From Erythrobacter ramosus (GTDB lineage Bacteria > Pseudomonadota > Alphaproteobacteria > Sphingomonadales > Sphingomonadaceae): DNA of 64,000 nucleotides. Of the stretch, positions 35,794 through 49,340 are shown piece by piece. The DNA lies in the NCBI RefSeq assembly GCF_009828055.1, contig NZ_WTYB01000002.1, forward strand, positions 310,001-374,000, read 5' to 3'. The notes beneath the pieces are model-generated. The model was not told the DNA's origin, ran no database searches, and saw nothing but the letters and a program-made list of their open reading frames with translations. The translations under genes were made by a program, and so were the position numbers. Position 1 is the first letter of the stretch, and each line of letters begins with the position of its first letter.

Positions 35794-36750
35794 ATGACAA
35801 TGAAGTTCGGGCAGCAGGATCGACCGAAAGAGCGCGCGCCGCGCAAGGCGAGGGGACGCACAGTGCGATCGCTTGTGGCGCACCGGGCTTTTGCGCCCAT
35901 CCTCGGATTGTGGGGCACCATGCTGGCCGGTTTGACCGTTATGGTCCTCCCGTCAGCCCTGATCGAACAGGCGCTGAGTGGAACGATGATTGGCGCGTCG
36001 GGCCTGCCGCTTCAGCCGATTGCGGCTGCCATTGCGGCGCTTTTGCTGGGCGGCGGATTGTTCGCAATTGCCGCTGGCGCAAGCCTCCGTGCCCGCCGCC
36101 GCGCCGGAGAGCCATCCATATTGAAGCGCGCGATCCACCCAATCGACCCGTTGCGCGATCTCGGCAGCAGCAGCCTTGATGATCCGATTGAGACAACCCG
36201 CTTCGCTACGCCGGCCTGGCTCGATGCAGAGATGCTAGACGTCGCGCCTGAGACGCAGAGCGTGCCGCGTGAGCTTAATCTGGCCGAATTTGCCGAACTG
36301 CCCGGTCGCAATGCGGTGTGGGTGGAAGATGTGGCAGAGCCCGTCGCCCAACACGCGCCTGAGCCCGCACCCGAGCCGCTGCCGGTCGCTGAACCGGTGG
36401 CCGACGAACCCGTCACTGACACCGCCGTTACCGCGCTGCATCAGGCCGCTACCGTGCCCGATCCCGGCACCGCTGCGCTCGCCCGTCTGCGCGCGCAGCC
36501 GACTAGCGAGCTCAGCATGGCCGAGATGGTCGAACGCTTTGCTGGTGCGCTCCACGAACACCGCACCAGCCCACCGACCCGCGCGCTGACCGCCGCCGAT
36601 CTCGCCGCACGCGAAGCCGCGCTCGCCGAGGCGCTCAAGGCGCTCGCTGCACTGAGCGGGGAAAGCACTAGCGATGCGGCCAAGGAACCGCTCCGAGCGG
36701 CTTTGGCCCAGCTTCAGACGCCGCGCAAAGTCGGGGGCGGGTTGGGCTGA
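35794..36750 (+). CDS. Membrane protein of unknown function
   Basis: 318 residues from the ATG at 35794 (a second ATG at 35800). Two membrane helices (about residues 34-52 and 69-95) follow a basic N-terminus. The rest is an acidic, proline- and alanine-rich cytosolic part. No family was recognised. It starts one base after the glycosyltransferase stop, so it is co-transcribed with it and may be part of the same envelope locus. Confidence 0.65.
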   Translation: MTMKFGQQDRPKERAPRKARGRTVRSLVAHRAFAPILGLWGTMLAGLTVMVLPSALIEQALSGTMIGASGLPLQPIAAAIAALLLGGGLFAIAAGASLRARRRAGEPSILKRAIHPIDPLRDLGSSSLDDPIETTRFATPAWLDAEMLDVAPETQSVPRELNLAEFAELPGRNAVWVEDVAEPVAQHAPEPAPEPLPVAEPVADEPVTDTAVTALHQAATVPDPGTAALARLRAQPTSELSMAEMVERFAGALHEHRTSPPTRALTAADLAAREAALAEALKALAALSGESTSDAAKEPLRAALAQLQTPRKVGGGLG

Positions 36751-37026
36751 GCCGGGATACTGGCGCAAAAGCTGCAACCAAACCCGGCTGGGCGTGCATC
36801 ATGCGCAATCTAACGATAGTCTGAATAGGTCTGCGAGAAATATTACTTCGCGCAACCCCATTGCCAAACCCGCATCCTGTCGGCATGAGGGGGCCGAAAA
36901 CGGGCAAGAGCAACCCTGCAAAGGGCTGGGCGCGCCCGATAGACCTGCCAAGAGGCGTGTTCCCTGCGTGAGCTTGTCTGCCGCAGAGTTCGCGCCTGTC
37001 GGCATCTGACAGATCGGACTTTTGCC

Positions 37027-41667
<4,641 letters not shown>

Positions 41668-41680
41668 TTTGATTTAGCCT

Positions 41681-41782
41681 CGTCATTGCGAGCCGAAGGC
41701 GAAGCAATCCATCGACCGAGGACGTGAGTTGAAAACAACGGGTCATGGGTTGCGGCGGGGCCTGCGGCCCCTCGCAATGACG
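41681..41782. repeat. REP-like element, family C, inverted pair between gltB and gltD
   Basis: CGTCATTGCGAGCCGAAGGC starts at 41681 and the inverted partner ending in CTCGCAATGACG closes at 41782. The first 12 bases are exact inverted copies. It occupies most of the 138-bp gltB-gltD gap. This is a widely seen alphaproteobacterial repeat type. Confidence 0.8.
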
Positions 41783-41805
41783 AATTTAAACGAAGGTAAA
41801 GACAC

Positions 41806-43242
41806 GTGGGCAAGGAAACCGGATTTCTCGAGCTGGACCGCCGTGAGCGGGATTATCTCGATCCCAAGGAACGGCTGAAGAACTACCGCGAATTCGTCAT
41901 CCAGCCGGATGAAGGCACGCTGGCGGGGCAGGCCTCGCGCTGCATGAATTGCGGTATTCCGTACTGCCACAATGGCTGTCCGGTGAACAACCTGATCCCG
42001 GACTGGAACCACCTCGTTTACGAGGCGGACTGGAAGCGCGCGCTGGCGATGCTGCATTCCACCAACAACTTCCCGGAATTCACCGGCCGCATCTGTCCCG
42101 CTCCGTGCGAGGCGGCGTGCACGCTCAACATCATCGACCAGCCGGTCACCATCAAGTCGATCGAATGCGCCATCGTTGATCGCGGGTGGAAAGAAGGCTG
42201 GATCCACCCGCAGGTGCCTGCGAAGAAGACCGGCAAGTCGGTTGCGGTGGTCGGCTCTGGCCCGGCAGGGCTCGCCTGCGCGCAGCAATTGGCGCGTGCG
42301 GGGCATTCGGTCACGGTGTTCGAAAAATCGGATCGCGTCGGCGGCTTGCTGCGTTATGGCATCCCCGACTTCAAGATGGAAAAGCACCTCATCAACCGCC
42401 GCGCCCAGCAGATGGAAGCGGAAGGGGTGACGTTCAAAACCTCGAAGGAAGTCGGCGTCGACATCTCCTTTGCCTCCCTGCGCGAAAACTTTGATGCGGT
42501 GGTGCTGGCGGGTGGCGCAGAAGATGCGCGCGCATTGCAGATACCGGGCGCCGAAATGTCGGGCGTGCGGCTGGCGATGGAATTCCTGACCCAGCAGAAC
42601 AAGCGTGTCGCAGGCGACGATGAGCTCCGCGCCGCGCCGCGTGGCTCCCTGCTGGCGACCGGCAAGCACGTCGTCGTGCTCGGCGGCGGCGATACGGGGA
42701 GCGACTGTGTCGGCACATCGAACCGGCAGGGCGCATTGAGCGTCACGCAGCTCGAAATCATGCCCAAGCCGCCGGAGAAGGAAGACAAGGCGCTGACCTG
42801 GCCCGATTGGCCGATGAAGCTGCGCACCTCGTCAAGCCATCAGGAAGGCGTCGAGCGCGACTGGGCGGTGCTGGCCAAGCGCGTGCTGGGCGATGGCCAG
42901 AAGGTCACCGGCCTCGAATGCGTGCGCGTCGAGTGGGTTGGCGGGTCCATGCAGGAAATGGCGGGCAGCGAATTCACCATCCCGGCCGATCTGATCCTGC
43001 TGGCGATGGGCTTTGTGGGGCCGAAGAAGGCCGGATTGCTCGAACAGGCCGGCGTGACGCTGAGCCCGCGCGGCAATGTCGATGCCGACACGGAAAGCTA
43101 CGCCACCAGCGAACCCGGCGTCTTCGCATGCGGCGACATGCGGCGCGGGCAGAGCCTTGTGGTTTGGGCGATCCGTGAAGGCCGGCAAGCCGCGCGCAGC
43201 GTGGATGAGGCGTTGATGGGGGTAAGCGAACTGCCGCGCTAA
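41806..43242 (+). CDS. gltD: Glutamate synthase (NADPH) small subunit
   Basis: 478 residues from a GTG at 41806. N-terminal Fe-S cysteines C46, C49, C54, C58 ([13 protein letters not shown]) and a second set in [15 protein letters not shown] site [19 protein letters not shown] site [11 protein letters not shown]. It feeds electrons from NADPH to the large subunit. Separated from gltB by a REP element rather than directly coupled. Confidence 0.96.
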   Translation: MGKETGFLELDRRERDYLDPKERLKNYREFVIQPDEGTLAGQASRCMNCGIPYCHNGCPVNNLIPDWNHLVYEADWKRALAMLHSTNNFPEFTGRICPAPCEAACTLNIIDQPVTIKSIECAIVDRGWKEGWIHPQVPAKKTGKSVAVVGSGPAGLACAQQLARAGHSVTVFEKSDRVGGLLRYGIPDFKMEKHLINRRAQQMEAEGVTFKTSKEVGVDISFASLRENFDAVVLAGGAEDARALQIPGAEMSGVRLAMEFLTQQNKRVAGDDELRAAPRGSLLATGKHVVVLGGGDTGSDCVGTSNRQGALSVTQLEIMPKPPEKEDKALTWPDWPMKLRTSSSHQEGVERDWAVLAKRVLGDGQKVTGLECVRVEWVGGSMQEMAGSEFTIPADLILLAMGFVGPKKAGLLEQAGVTLSPRGNVDADTESYATSEPGVFACGDMRRGQSLVVWAIREGRQAARSVDEALMGVSELPR

Positions 43243-43324
43243 AGGGCGGGGGCGCCCCTGCTACCAGCTATGTCAGGCTGCGCATTGTGTGGTATCCTCC
43301 GGCCATCTCGGGGGGAGAATCACT

Positions 43325-44560
43325 ATGCGTCTGACTGTCTCAGCTTTCGTCACGCTCGCGGGGCTTGGCTGCGCCGCCACGCTGGTGTCGACCACCGCCC
43401 TGTCGCAATCATCAGCCAACCCTCCGGTGCGTTACGCGATGGATGCCGCCACCATGAGCGGCATGGGCGCGATGGCAAGCGGCGGCGGGTTTGGGGCGAT
43501 GATGGGCATGATGCGCGGTCGCCCGCCCGAAGCGGTGCGCACGCTGCTGTTGCAGCACGGCGCGAGCACCACGGCGCCCAAGCCGCAGGCCGATCACTTC
43601 ATGCCCCAAGGCGCGGGCCTCGGCACCTCGCTGCGGCTGCTGCCGCCGGCCAAAGCAGAATACGAGGGAACCCCGAGTTTCGAGCGGCCGAGCGGGCGGC
43701 TGCTGCTCTACTGGGGCTGCGGCGCGCGTGCACCCAAGGGACAGCCGGTGGTGATCGATTTCGCCAAGCTTGCCGCCGGCGAGATGCCTCCCGGCCTGTT
43801 CACGAGCGGCGTCAATCTGCCCGAAGACTGGACCATGACCATCTCGGGAAGCAAGACCTACACCTCTTGGCCCCACGGCAAGGACAATAAGTCGGTCCCC
43901 GCCAATGGATCGCTGCTCGGCGCGCATCGCATCGCCGCCAACTACTCCAAGGAAATCAATTTTACCCTTGGCGAGGATTTCATGCCTCCGCTGCAAGCTC
44001 GCACCAGCGATGTCGCAGGCGGTGCCAGCAATCTCGCGTGGACCGGGCTCGACAAGGCGACCGGCTATTATGCCTGGGCGATGGGGGCCAAAGGCATGGG
44101 GCGCGGCGGTACGCCGACCGAAATGGTGTGGTGGGCCTCATCGAAACAGCAGGCCTTCGGCGGCCCGCTGTGGGATTGGATCTCGCCCGCCGGGGTGCGC
44201 AAGCTGATCGCAGCCGGAACGGTCATGCCGCCCGAACAGCGCGACTGCACCATCCCTGCCGAGGTGATGCAGGCGAGCGGGGAGGCGATGATGGTCAACC
44301 TCCAGGCCTATGGCCCGCAGGTCGATTTTGCCTATCCGGCGCGTCCGGCCGATGCCCGCAAGCCCTGGAACCCCGAATGGATCGCCCGCGTGCGGTTCCG
44401 TTCGTCAACCATGCTGCTCCCGGGGATGGAAGGCATGGCCGGGAGCATGGGGGGCACGGATACCGCTGCCGAGGGGAGCGGGGAACCGCCTAAGCCCGCC
44501 AAGAAGAAGTGCAAGGGGCTGAAGGGCATCGCCGAACGCGCGGCTGGGCTTTGCGAGTAG
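43325..44560 (+). CDS. Exported protein of unknown function
   Basis: 411 residues from the ATG at 43325. A Sec signal peptide of about 29 residues (hydrophobic core SAFVTLAGLGCAATLV, probable cleavage after TTALSQS) precedes a Met/Gly-rich segment (residues ~40-65: MSGMGAMASGGGFGAMMGMM). No family was recognised; the C-terminus has a Lys-rich KKKCKGLKG with two Cys. Likely periplasmic. Confidence 0.65.
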   Translation: MRLTVSAFVTLAGLGCAATLVSTTALSQSSANPPVRYAMDAATMSGMGAMASGGGFGAMMGMMRGRPPEAVRTLLLQHGASTTAPKPQADHFMPQGAGLGTSLRLLPPAKAEYEGTPSFERPSGRLLLYWGCGARAPKGQPVVIDFAKLAAGEMPPGLFTSGVNLPEDWTMTISGSKTYTSWPHGKDNKSVPANGSLLGAHRIAANYSKEINFTLGEDFMPPLQARTSDVAGGASNLAWTGLDKATGYYAWAMGAKGMGRGGTPTEMVWWASSKQQAFGGPLWDWISPAGVRKLIAAGTVMPPEQRDCTIPAEVMQASGEAMMVNLQAYGPQVDFAYPARPADARKPWNPEWIARVRFRSSTMLLPGMEGMAGSMGGTDTAAEGSGEPPKPAKKKCKGLKGIAERAAGLCE

Positions 44561-44584
44561 GCGCGCAAGTGGCTTTGCCCAATC

Positions 44585-44624
44585 CCCATCTTGGTGCATT
44601 AATGCAGTAATGCACCAAGATGGG
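44585..44624 (+). promoter_or_regulatory. Perfect 17-bp inverted repeat masking a ribosome-binding site
   Basis: Bases 44585-44601 and 44608-44624 are exact reverse complements (17 of 17) around a 6-base loop. The right arm ends in GGG, the first half of the ribosome site GGGAGG (44622-44627) for the gene starting at 44634. Paired RNA would partly hide that site. It might act as a translational switch, an operator, or simply a repeat. Confidence 0.6.
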
Positions 44625-44633
44625 AGGCGCTGC

Positions 44634-45518
44634 ATGAAACTTCTGAAGACTTTGGTCGGGATCGCCGCCTTGGTTGCTGCGCCTGTGTTGGCTGAAGACG
44701 CATCTGGTGTGCAAGCCGCGTCCGATGATGCGTCGGAACCGGTGCAGGTCATGGTTCTGGGGATGTATCATTTCGCCAATCCCGGCCTTGATGTGGTCAA
44801 ATTCAACGTCGATGACGTCCTCGCGCCCAAACGGCAGGCGGAAATTGCCAACCTTGTGGATAGTCTTGCCCAATGGGCCCCCACCAAGATCGCTGTCGAG
44901 AACGAGGCTGCGCCGCCGACACTCGCCTTGCCCGACTATGCTCAAACTGACGCGCTGCTGGCGACCGAGCGCAGCGAAAGCGTTCAGATTGGCTTTCGCC
45001 TCGCTCGGCAGCTCGGCCATGAGGCTGTTTATGGCCATGACGAGCGAGGGGGAGAGGGCGAGCCCGACTACTTCCCGATGGGTGAGGTGCAAGCCTTTGC
45101 CGAGGCTAACGAAATGATGGATGAGCTTGCGGCGATGTTTGCCGAAGTCGAGTCCATGACGACTGAACAACAAGAGCAACTGGCGAGGCAATCGATCGCC
45201 GAATCGCTGTTCGCGCACAATGACGGCGCGGCCTTGGCGCTGATGCACGACCGGCTTTACTACGCGCTGCTCCGCTTTGGCGACGGCAACAAGCAACCCG
45301 GAGCCGAGCTCAACGCCTACTGGTACATGCGCAACGCGAAGATATTCGCCAAGATCGCGATGGTGGCTCAGCCGGGTGACCGTGTCCTTGTCCTTGCGGG
45401 TAGCGGTCATGCCACGTGGCTGCGCCATTTCGCCGAGCGTGTTCCGGGATTCGAACTGGTCGAAGCGATGCCCTATCTCGAACGTGCGGCGGAGCGTTCG
45501 CGCGTCGCTGCGCCTTAG
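44634..45518 (+). CDS. Exported DUF5694-like protein
   Basis: 294 residues from the ATG at 44634, preceded by GGGAGG; an ATG at 44610 lies inside the hairpin arm. Signal peptide (about residues 1-20, cleavage near VLAEDA). The mature part begins VQVMVLGMYHFANPG and ends with GDRVLVLAGSGHATWL. These elements match the TraB/DUF5694 type, which has been suggested to be peptidase-like. Function unknown. It ends 3 bp from the convergent nitroreductase gene. Confidence 0.7.
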   Translation: MKLLKTLVGIAALVAAPVLAEDASGVQAASDDASEPVQVMVLGMYHFANPGLDVVKFNVDDVLAPKRQAEIANLVDSLAQWAPTKIAVENEAAPPTLALPDYAQTDALLATERSESVQIGFRLARQLGHEAVYGHDERGGEGEPDYFPMGEVQAFAEANEMMDELAAMFAEVESMTTEQQEQLARQSIAESLFAHNDGAALALMHDRLYYALLRFGDGNKQPGAELNAYWYMRNAKIFAKIAMVAQPGDRVLVLAGSGHATWLRHFAERVPGFELVEAMPYLERAAERSRVAAP

Positions 45519-45521
45519 CCC

Positions 45522-46214
45522 TTAATCAAACCCCACGAAGCGCGCGGCCTCGTCCACGCTTTTGCGCAGGCTCACCACAGCGTTCGCCGGGAAGTCCGGA
45601 TCGGGCCATCCAAGTGCGACCGCTTTCATGATCACCTGATCCTCCGGAATGCCTGCGTGTTCGCGCACCACTGGGCTCTGCATGATCCCTTGCGAGTTGA
45701 TCACGCAGCCCAGCCCGCGCGACCACGCCGCATTGACCAGCGCCGTCGTCACTGCACCGCAATCGAAGGCGGTGTCATCCGAGCCGCCCAACTCGCGGTC
45801 ATAGGTGACGATCACGCACACCGGCGCGTCGAACTGGCGGAAGCCGCGCAGCACCCAATCCTGCCGCGCGTCCTTGTCATCGCGTTCGATCCCCATCGCG
45901 CCGAACAATTGCTTGGCGACTTCGACCTGGCGATCGCGGTGGACGCCCGCAAACGCCTCGCCCCGCCGGAATTCGCGGCTGTCGGGGACTCCGGCGAGAA
46001 TGTTGTCGGTGTTGCCCTTGCGGATGCGGCCCAGTGGCTCGCCGGTGATGACGTGGAAGTGCCAGGGCTGGGTGTTCATGGAGGTTGGCGAGCGCATCGC
46101 CATAGTGAGGATCTCTTCGATCAACGCACGCGGCACGGGCTTGTCGAGATAGCCGCGAATGCTCCGCCGCTCGAGGACGATTTCACTGTAAGTCTGGTCA
46201 GGCGTGCCGCCCAT
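45522..46214 (-). CDS. Nitroreductase family protein
   Basis: 230 residues. FMN-binding motif RRSIRGYLDKPVP at residues 16-28, PTSMNTQPWHFHVI, and the C-terminal GLGCVINSQ and LGWPDPDFP. The family reduces nitro compounds, quinones or flavins with NAD(P)H as a homodimer. Unlinked to neighbours in function. Confidence 0.88.
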   Translation of the reverse strand: MGGTPDQTYSEIVLERRSIRGYLDKPVPRALIEEILTMAMRSPTSMNTQPWHFHVITGEPLGRIRKGNTDNILAGVPDSREFRRGEAFAGVHRDRQVEVAKQLFGAMGIERDDKDARQDWVLRGFRQFDAPVCVIVTYDRELGGSDDTAFDCGAVTTALVNAAWSRGLGCVINSQGIMQSPVVREHAGIPEDQVIMKAVALGWPDPDFPANAVVSLRKSVDEAARFVGFD

Positions 46215-46299
46215 TTTTCTCTCTCCCGAATCTCTGTTCCGGGAGGCGTTAGCCCAGCCGGAGCGCCGCTCAAAGCACGCTACGGCAAGGGGACGGCGA

Positions 46300-47526
46300 T
46301 TACGCTGCTTCTGCCAGCCGCAGCTCCAGCCGGTCCCAGATTTCCACCAGCGCCGCCGTCAGCTCGTCCATCATCTCATCGGTATGGTGCGGGCCGGGGG
46401 TGAAGCGCAGCCGCTCGGTGCCGCGCGGCACGGTGGGGAAGTTGATCGGCTGTACATAGACGCCGTACTCGGCGAGCAGGACGTCGCTGATCTTCTTTGC
46501 ACGGATCGGATCACCCACCATCAGCGGGACGATGTGGGTGACAGAATCCATCACCGGCAGGCCCGCTTCGGCAAACTTCAACTTGAGCATGGCGGCGGCG
46601 CGCTGCTGCGCGTTACGCTCAACGCTGCTCTCCTTGAGGTGCCGCACCGAAGCGAGCACGCCCGCCACTAGCACCGGCGACAGCGAGGTCGTGAAGATGA
46701 ACCCCGGCGCGTAGGAGCGGATGCAGTCCACCACCTTGTGGCTCGCCGCGATATAGCCGCCCATCACGCCGAATGCTTTGCCGAGCGTGCCTTCGATGAT
46801 GTCGATCCGGTGGGCCGCACCGTCGCGCTCCGAAATGCCGCCGCCGCGCGCGCCGTACATGCCGACCGCGTGAACCTCGTCGATATAGGTGAGCGCGTTG
46901 TACTTTTCCGCGAGGTCGCAGATCGCGTGGATCGGGGCGACATCGCCGTCCATCGAATAGACGCTTTCGAACGCGATCAGCTTGGGCGTGTCGATGTCGA
47001 CGCTGGCGAGCAGTTCTTCGAGGTGCGCCACGTCATTGTGACGGAACACCTTCTTGTCGCAGCCCGAATTGCGGATGCCCGCGATCATGCTGGCGTGGTT
47101 CAGCTCGTCCGAGAAGATTACGCAGCCCGGCAGCAGCTTGGCGAGCGTCGAAAGCGTTGCGTCGTTCGAGACGTATCCGCTGGTGAACAGCAGGGCCGTG
47201 TCCTTGCCGTGCAGGTCGGCGAGTTCATTTTCCAATTGCACGTGGAAGTGGGTGTTGCCGCCAATATTGCGGGTGCCGCCTGAACCTGCCCCGACATCAT
47301 GCAGCGCAGCTTCCATCGCGCCGATCACCTTGTCGTGCTGGCCCATGCACAGGTAATCGTTCGAGCACCAAACCGTGATCGGCTTGGGACCATTGTGCCC
47401 ATGGAAACAGCGCGCGTTGGGATAGGCGCCCTTGTTGCGCATGATGTCGATAAAAACCCGGTACCGGCCTTCTTCATGCAACCGGTCGATGGCGGAATCG
47501 AAGATCTGATCGTAGTTCACTCGCAT
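46300..47526 (-). CDS. hemA: 5-aminolevulinate synthase
   Basis: 408 residues from the ATG at 47526. It starts with the alphaproteobacterial form [23 protein letters not shown], then [32 protein letters not shown] and the PLP lysine in [10 protein letters not shown]. It condenses glycine and succinyl-CoA to form 5-aminolevulinate for haem and, where present, bacteriochlorophyll. It uses the C4 route typical of alphaproteobacteria. Confidence 0.95.
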   Translation of the reverse strand: MRVNYDQIFDSAIDRLHEEGRYRVFIDIMRNKGAYPNARCFHGHNGPKPITVWCSNDYLCMGQHDKVIGAMEAALHDVGAGSGGTRNIGGNTHFHVQLENELADLHGKDTALLFTSGYVSNDATLSTLAKLLPGCVIFSDELNHASMIAGIRNSGCDKKVFRHNDVAHLEELLASVDIDTPKLIAFESVYSMDGDVAPIHAICDLAEKYNALTYIDEVHAVGMYGARGGGISERDGAAHRIDIIEGTLGKAFGVMGGYIAASHKVVDCIRSYAPGFIFTTSLSPVLVAGVLASVRHLKESSVERNAQQRAAAMLKLKFAEAGLPVMDSVTHIVPLMVGDPIRAKKISDVLLAEYGVYVQPINFPTVPRGTERLRFTPGPHHTDEMMDELTAALVEIWDRLELRLAEAA

Positions 47527-47693
47527 CTCGCTGCTCTCGCGGCCGCTCACGCGGGCGCTACGTTCCTGCCGTGCTTCTTTTGTCACGCCATAACGTGCCA
47601 GACGGCGGTTGGTTTCGCGCGATTATCTAGGGTGCGAGTGCAGTTTTTGCCACAGCGATCTTTGCGAGCGTTTCGCAAGGCTGGCGGCATCAA

Positions 47694-48494
47694 TCAGAAC
47701 GCTTCTGCCGGGCCGAATCCGCGCGTGGCGAGGGCTTCTTCCAGCCCTTGTGCCCCGGTCAGCGGCCCGGTGACGACGAAGCGGTTGGGGCCTTGCGCGG
47801 CGAAGCTCTGCCCTTCAAGCAAGTGGGCGATCCGGCGCGCGATACCCTCGGCGCCGTCCACTTGGGCGACATCGCTCCCGAAGGCAGCGGCGAGCTCATC
47901 AGACAGCAACGGGAAGTGGGTGCAGGCGAGCACCAGGGTGTCGATGTCCGCTCCGCCCGGCATGGCGGCAAGCCGCGCGTGAACGTCTGCGATCAGCGCC
48001 GGATCGACCGGCTGCCCGCGCAGCTTGGCCTCGGCAGCGGCAACAAGGCCAGGAGCCGCGACCCGCAGCAGGCGCTTTCCGCTGGCAAACTGCGCTTCGA
48101 GATCATCGACATAGGCCTGCCGGATCGTCGCTTCGGTCCCGACGAGGCCTATGGTGCCGGAGCGGGTAACCGCAGCAGCAGGCTTGATCGCTGGTACGGT
48201 GCCGACCACCGGAATCTCCAGCACATCTCGCACCATGCCCAGCGCGATGGTCGATGCAGTATTGCAGGCAATGCAGGCAAGCCGCGGCTGATACCGCTCC
48301 GCCATCCGCCCCAGCAACCCCGCAACCCGCGCGGCGATCTGGGCTTCGGTCTTGGTGCCGTAGGGCAGGCCCGCAAGGTCGGCGGCGTAAATCACCGGAG
48401 CCTCGGGCAGCGCCTTGCGCAAGGCGTCGTACACGGTCAGCCCGCCGACGCCGGAATCGAACAGCAGGATGGGGGATGTGGCCTCGACGTTCAA
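47694..48494 (-). CDS. murI: Glutamate racemase
   Basis: 266 residues. A TTG start at 48494 is used, with GGAG seven bases upstream. N-terminal LFDSGVGGLTV, catalytic Cys C77 in ACNTAS and the second Cys in LACTHFPLL. It makes D-glutamate for peptidoglycan. Divergent from plsY, with repeat units of family D in the 158-bp gap. Confidence 0.93.
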   Translation of the reverse strand: MNVEATSPILLFDSGVGGLTVYDALRKALPEAPVIYAADLAGLPYGTKTEAQIAARVAGLLGRMAERYQPRLACIACNTASTIALGMVRDVLEIPVVGTVPAIKPAAAVTRSGTIGLVGTEATIRQAYVDDLEAQFASGKRLLRVAAPGLVAAAEAKLRGQPVDPALIADVHARLAAMPGGADIDTLVLACTHFPLLSDELAAAFGSDVAQVDGAEGIARRIAHLLEGQSFAAQGPNRFVVTGPLTGAQGLEEALATRGFGPAEAF

Positions 48495-48502
48495 AAAAAT
48501 CT

Positions 48503-48644
48503 CCGTTCCGGCTGAGCTTGTCGGACACGAAGTAGGCCAAAGGCCAACCCTCGTCCTTTTCTTTTTTCACATGGCCATTAGAAGAAAGGGCGGCCGTTGG
48601 GCAATGCCCGCCCTTGCGGGTCGACAAGCTCAGGGCGAACGGGA
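48503..48644. repeat. REP-like element, family D, inverted pair between murI and plsY
   Basis: CCGTTCCGGCTGAGCTTGTC at 48503-48522 and the inverted unit GACAAGCTCAGGGCGAACGG ending near 48643 share the core of a common alphaproteobacterial repeat (ideal form CCGTTCGCCCTGAGCTTGTC). A single further unit is at 56202-56230. Confidence 0.65.
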
Positions 48645-48652
48645 CGGGTCTG

Positions 48653-49240
48653 ATGGAATTGTTTTTCGCCGCGCTTTTAGGCTTCGCGCTCGGCTCGATC
48701 CCCTTCGGTCTGATCCTCACCCGTGCAGCCGGGCTGGGGGATGTGCGCAAGATCGGTAGCGGCTCGATTGGCGCGACCAATGTGCTGCGCACCGGCAACA
48801 AGGGGCTGGCTGCGGCAACGGTACTGCTGGACGCGGCCAAGGCGGCGGTGCCGGTGCTGGTCGCCGGACACTTCTGGCCCGGCACCGAAGGCGTAGCCGC
48901 GGTTGCGGCGGTTGCGGGGCATTGCTTCACGCCGTGGCTCGCATTCAAGGGCGGCAAGGGCTTTGCGAGCGCTGCTGGCGCGCTGCTCGCGTTGGCGTGG
49001 CCCGCGATGCTGGCCTGCGCTGCGATCTGGGCCATCACCCTGTATGTCAGCCGGATTTCCTCGGTGTCTTCGATGGTGACAGTGGTCGCATCGCCGCTGG
49101 TGGCATGGGGGCTGGGCTATCCTGACGCCATCCCGCCGCTGATTGCGATTGCTGCCATCGTGCTGGTGCAACACCGCGCCAATATCGGGCGATTGATGCG
49201 CGGGGAGGAGCCGAAGGTGGGTTCCTCGGGCAAGGCATGA
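48653..49240 (+). CDS. plsY: Glycerol-3-phosphate acyltransferase (acylphosphate-dependent)
   Basis: 195 residues from the ATG at 48653. Multi-span membrane protein with the PlsY motifs GSIPFG (I), the motif II region KIGSGSIGATNVLRTGNKG, and GHCFTPWLAFKGGKGFA (III). It makes lysophosphatidate from acyl phosphate and glycerol-3-phosphate. Its upstream ribosome site lies in the edge of repeat D. The dprA gene follows after a REP element. Confidence 0.93.
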   Translation: MELFFAALLGFALGSIPFGLILTRAAGLGDVRKIGSGSIGATNVLRTGNKGLAAATVLLDAAKAAVPVLVAGHFWPGTEGVAAVAAVAGHCFTPWLAFKGGKGFASAAGALLALAWPAMLACAAIWAITLYVSRISSVSSMVTVVASPLVAWGLGYPDAIPPLIAIAAIVLVQHRANIGRLMRGEEPKVGSSGKA

Positions 49241-49255
49241 TCCTTCCTCACCCTT

Positions 49256-49337
49256 CGTCATGCCGGCGCAGGCCGGGACCCAGAGCGGCAAGCGCAGCCC
49301 GGTGGGTCACTGGGCCCCGGCCTTCGCCGGGGTGACG
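49256..49337. repeat. REP-like element, family B, inverted pair between plsY and dprA
   Basis: CGTCATGCCGGCGCAGGCCG (from 49256) and the inverted unit CCCCGGCCTTCGCCGGGGTGACG (to 49337). Same family as 32203-32284. It ends 3 bp before the dprA start, so the GGGGTGA at its end may serve as that gene's ribosome site. Confidence 0.8.
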
Positions 49338-49340
49338 AGT

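Noticed and set aside
36751..37026. Possible small RNA or riboswitch before gltB
   Set aside because: The 276 bp have no recognisable aptamer, terminator or strong hairpin; nothing is supported beyond a probable gltB promoter.
44610..44633. ATG at 44610 as the start of the DUF5694-like gene
   Set aside because: It lies within the right arm of the inverted repeat and would put charged residues before the signal peptide; 44634 has GGGAGG and a normal signal peptide.
49260..49340. Extended N-terminus of DprA
   Set aside because: The extra 27 codons translate the family-B REP element; known DprA proteins start at about the ATG at 49341.
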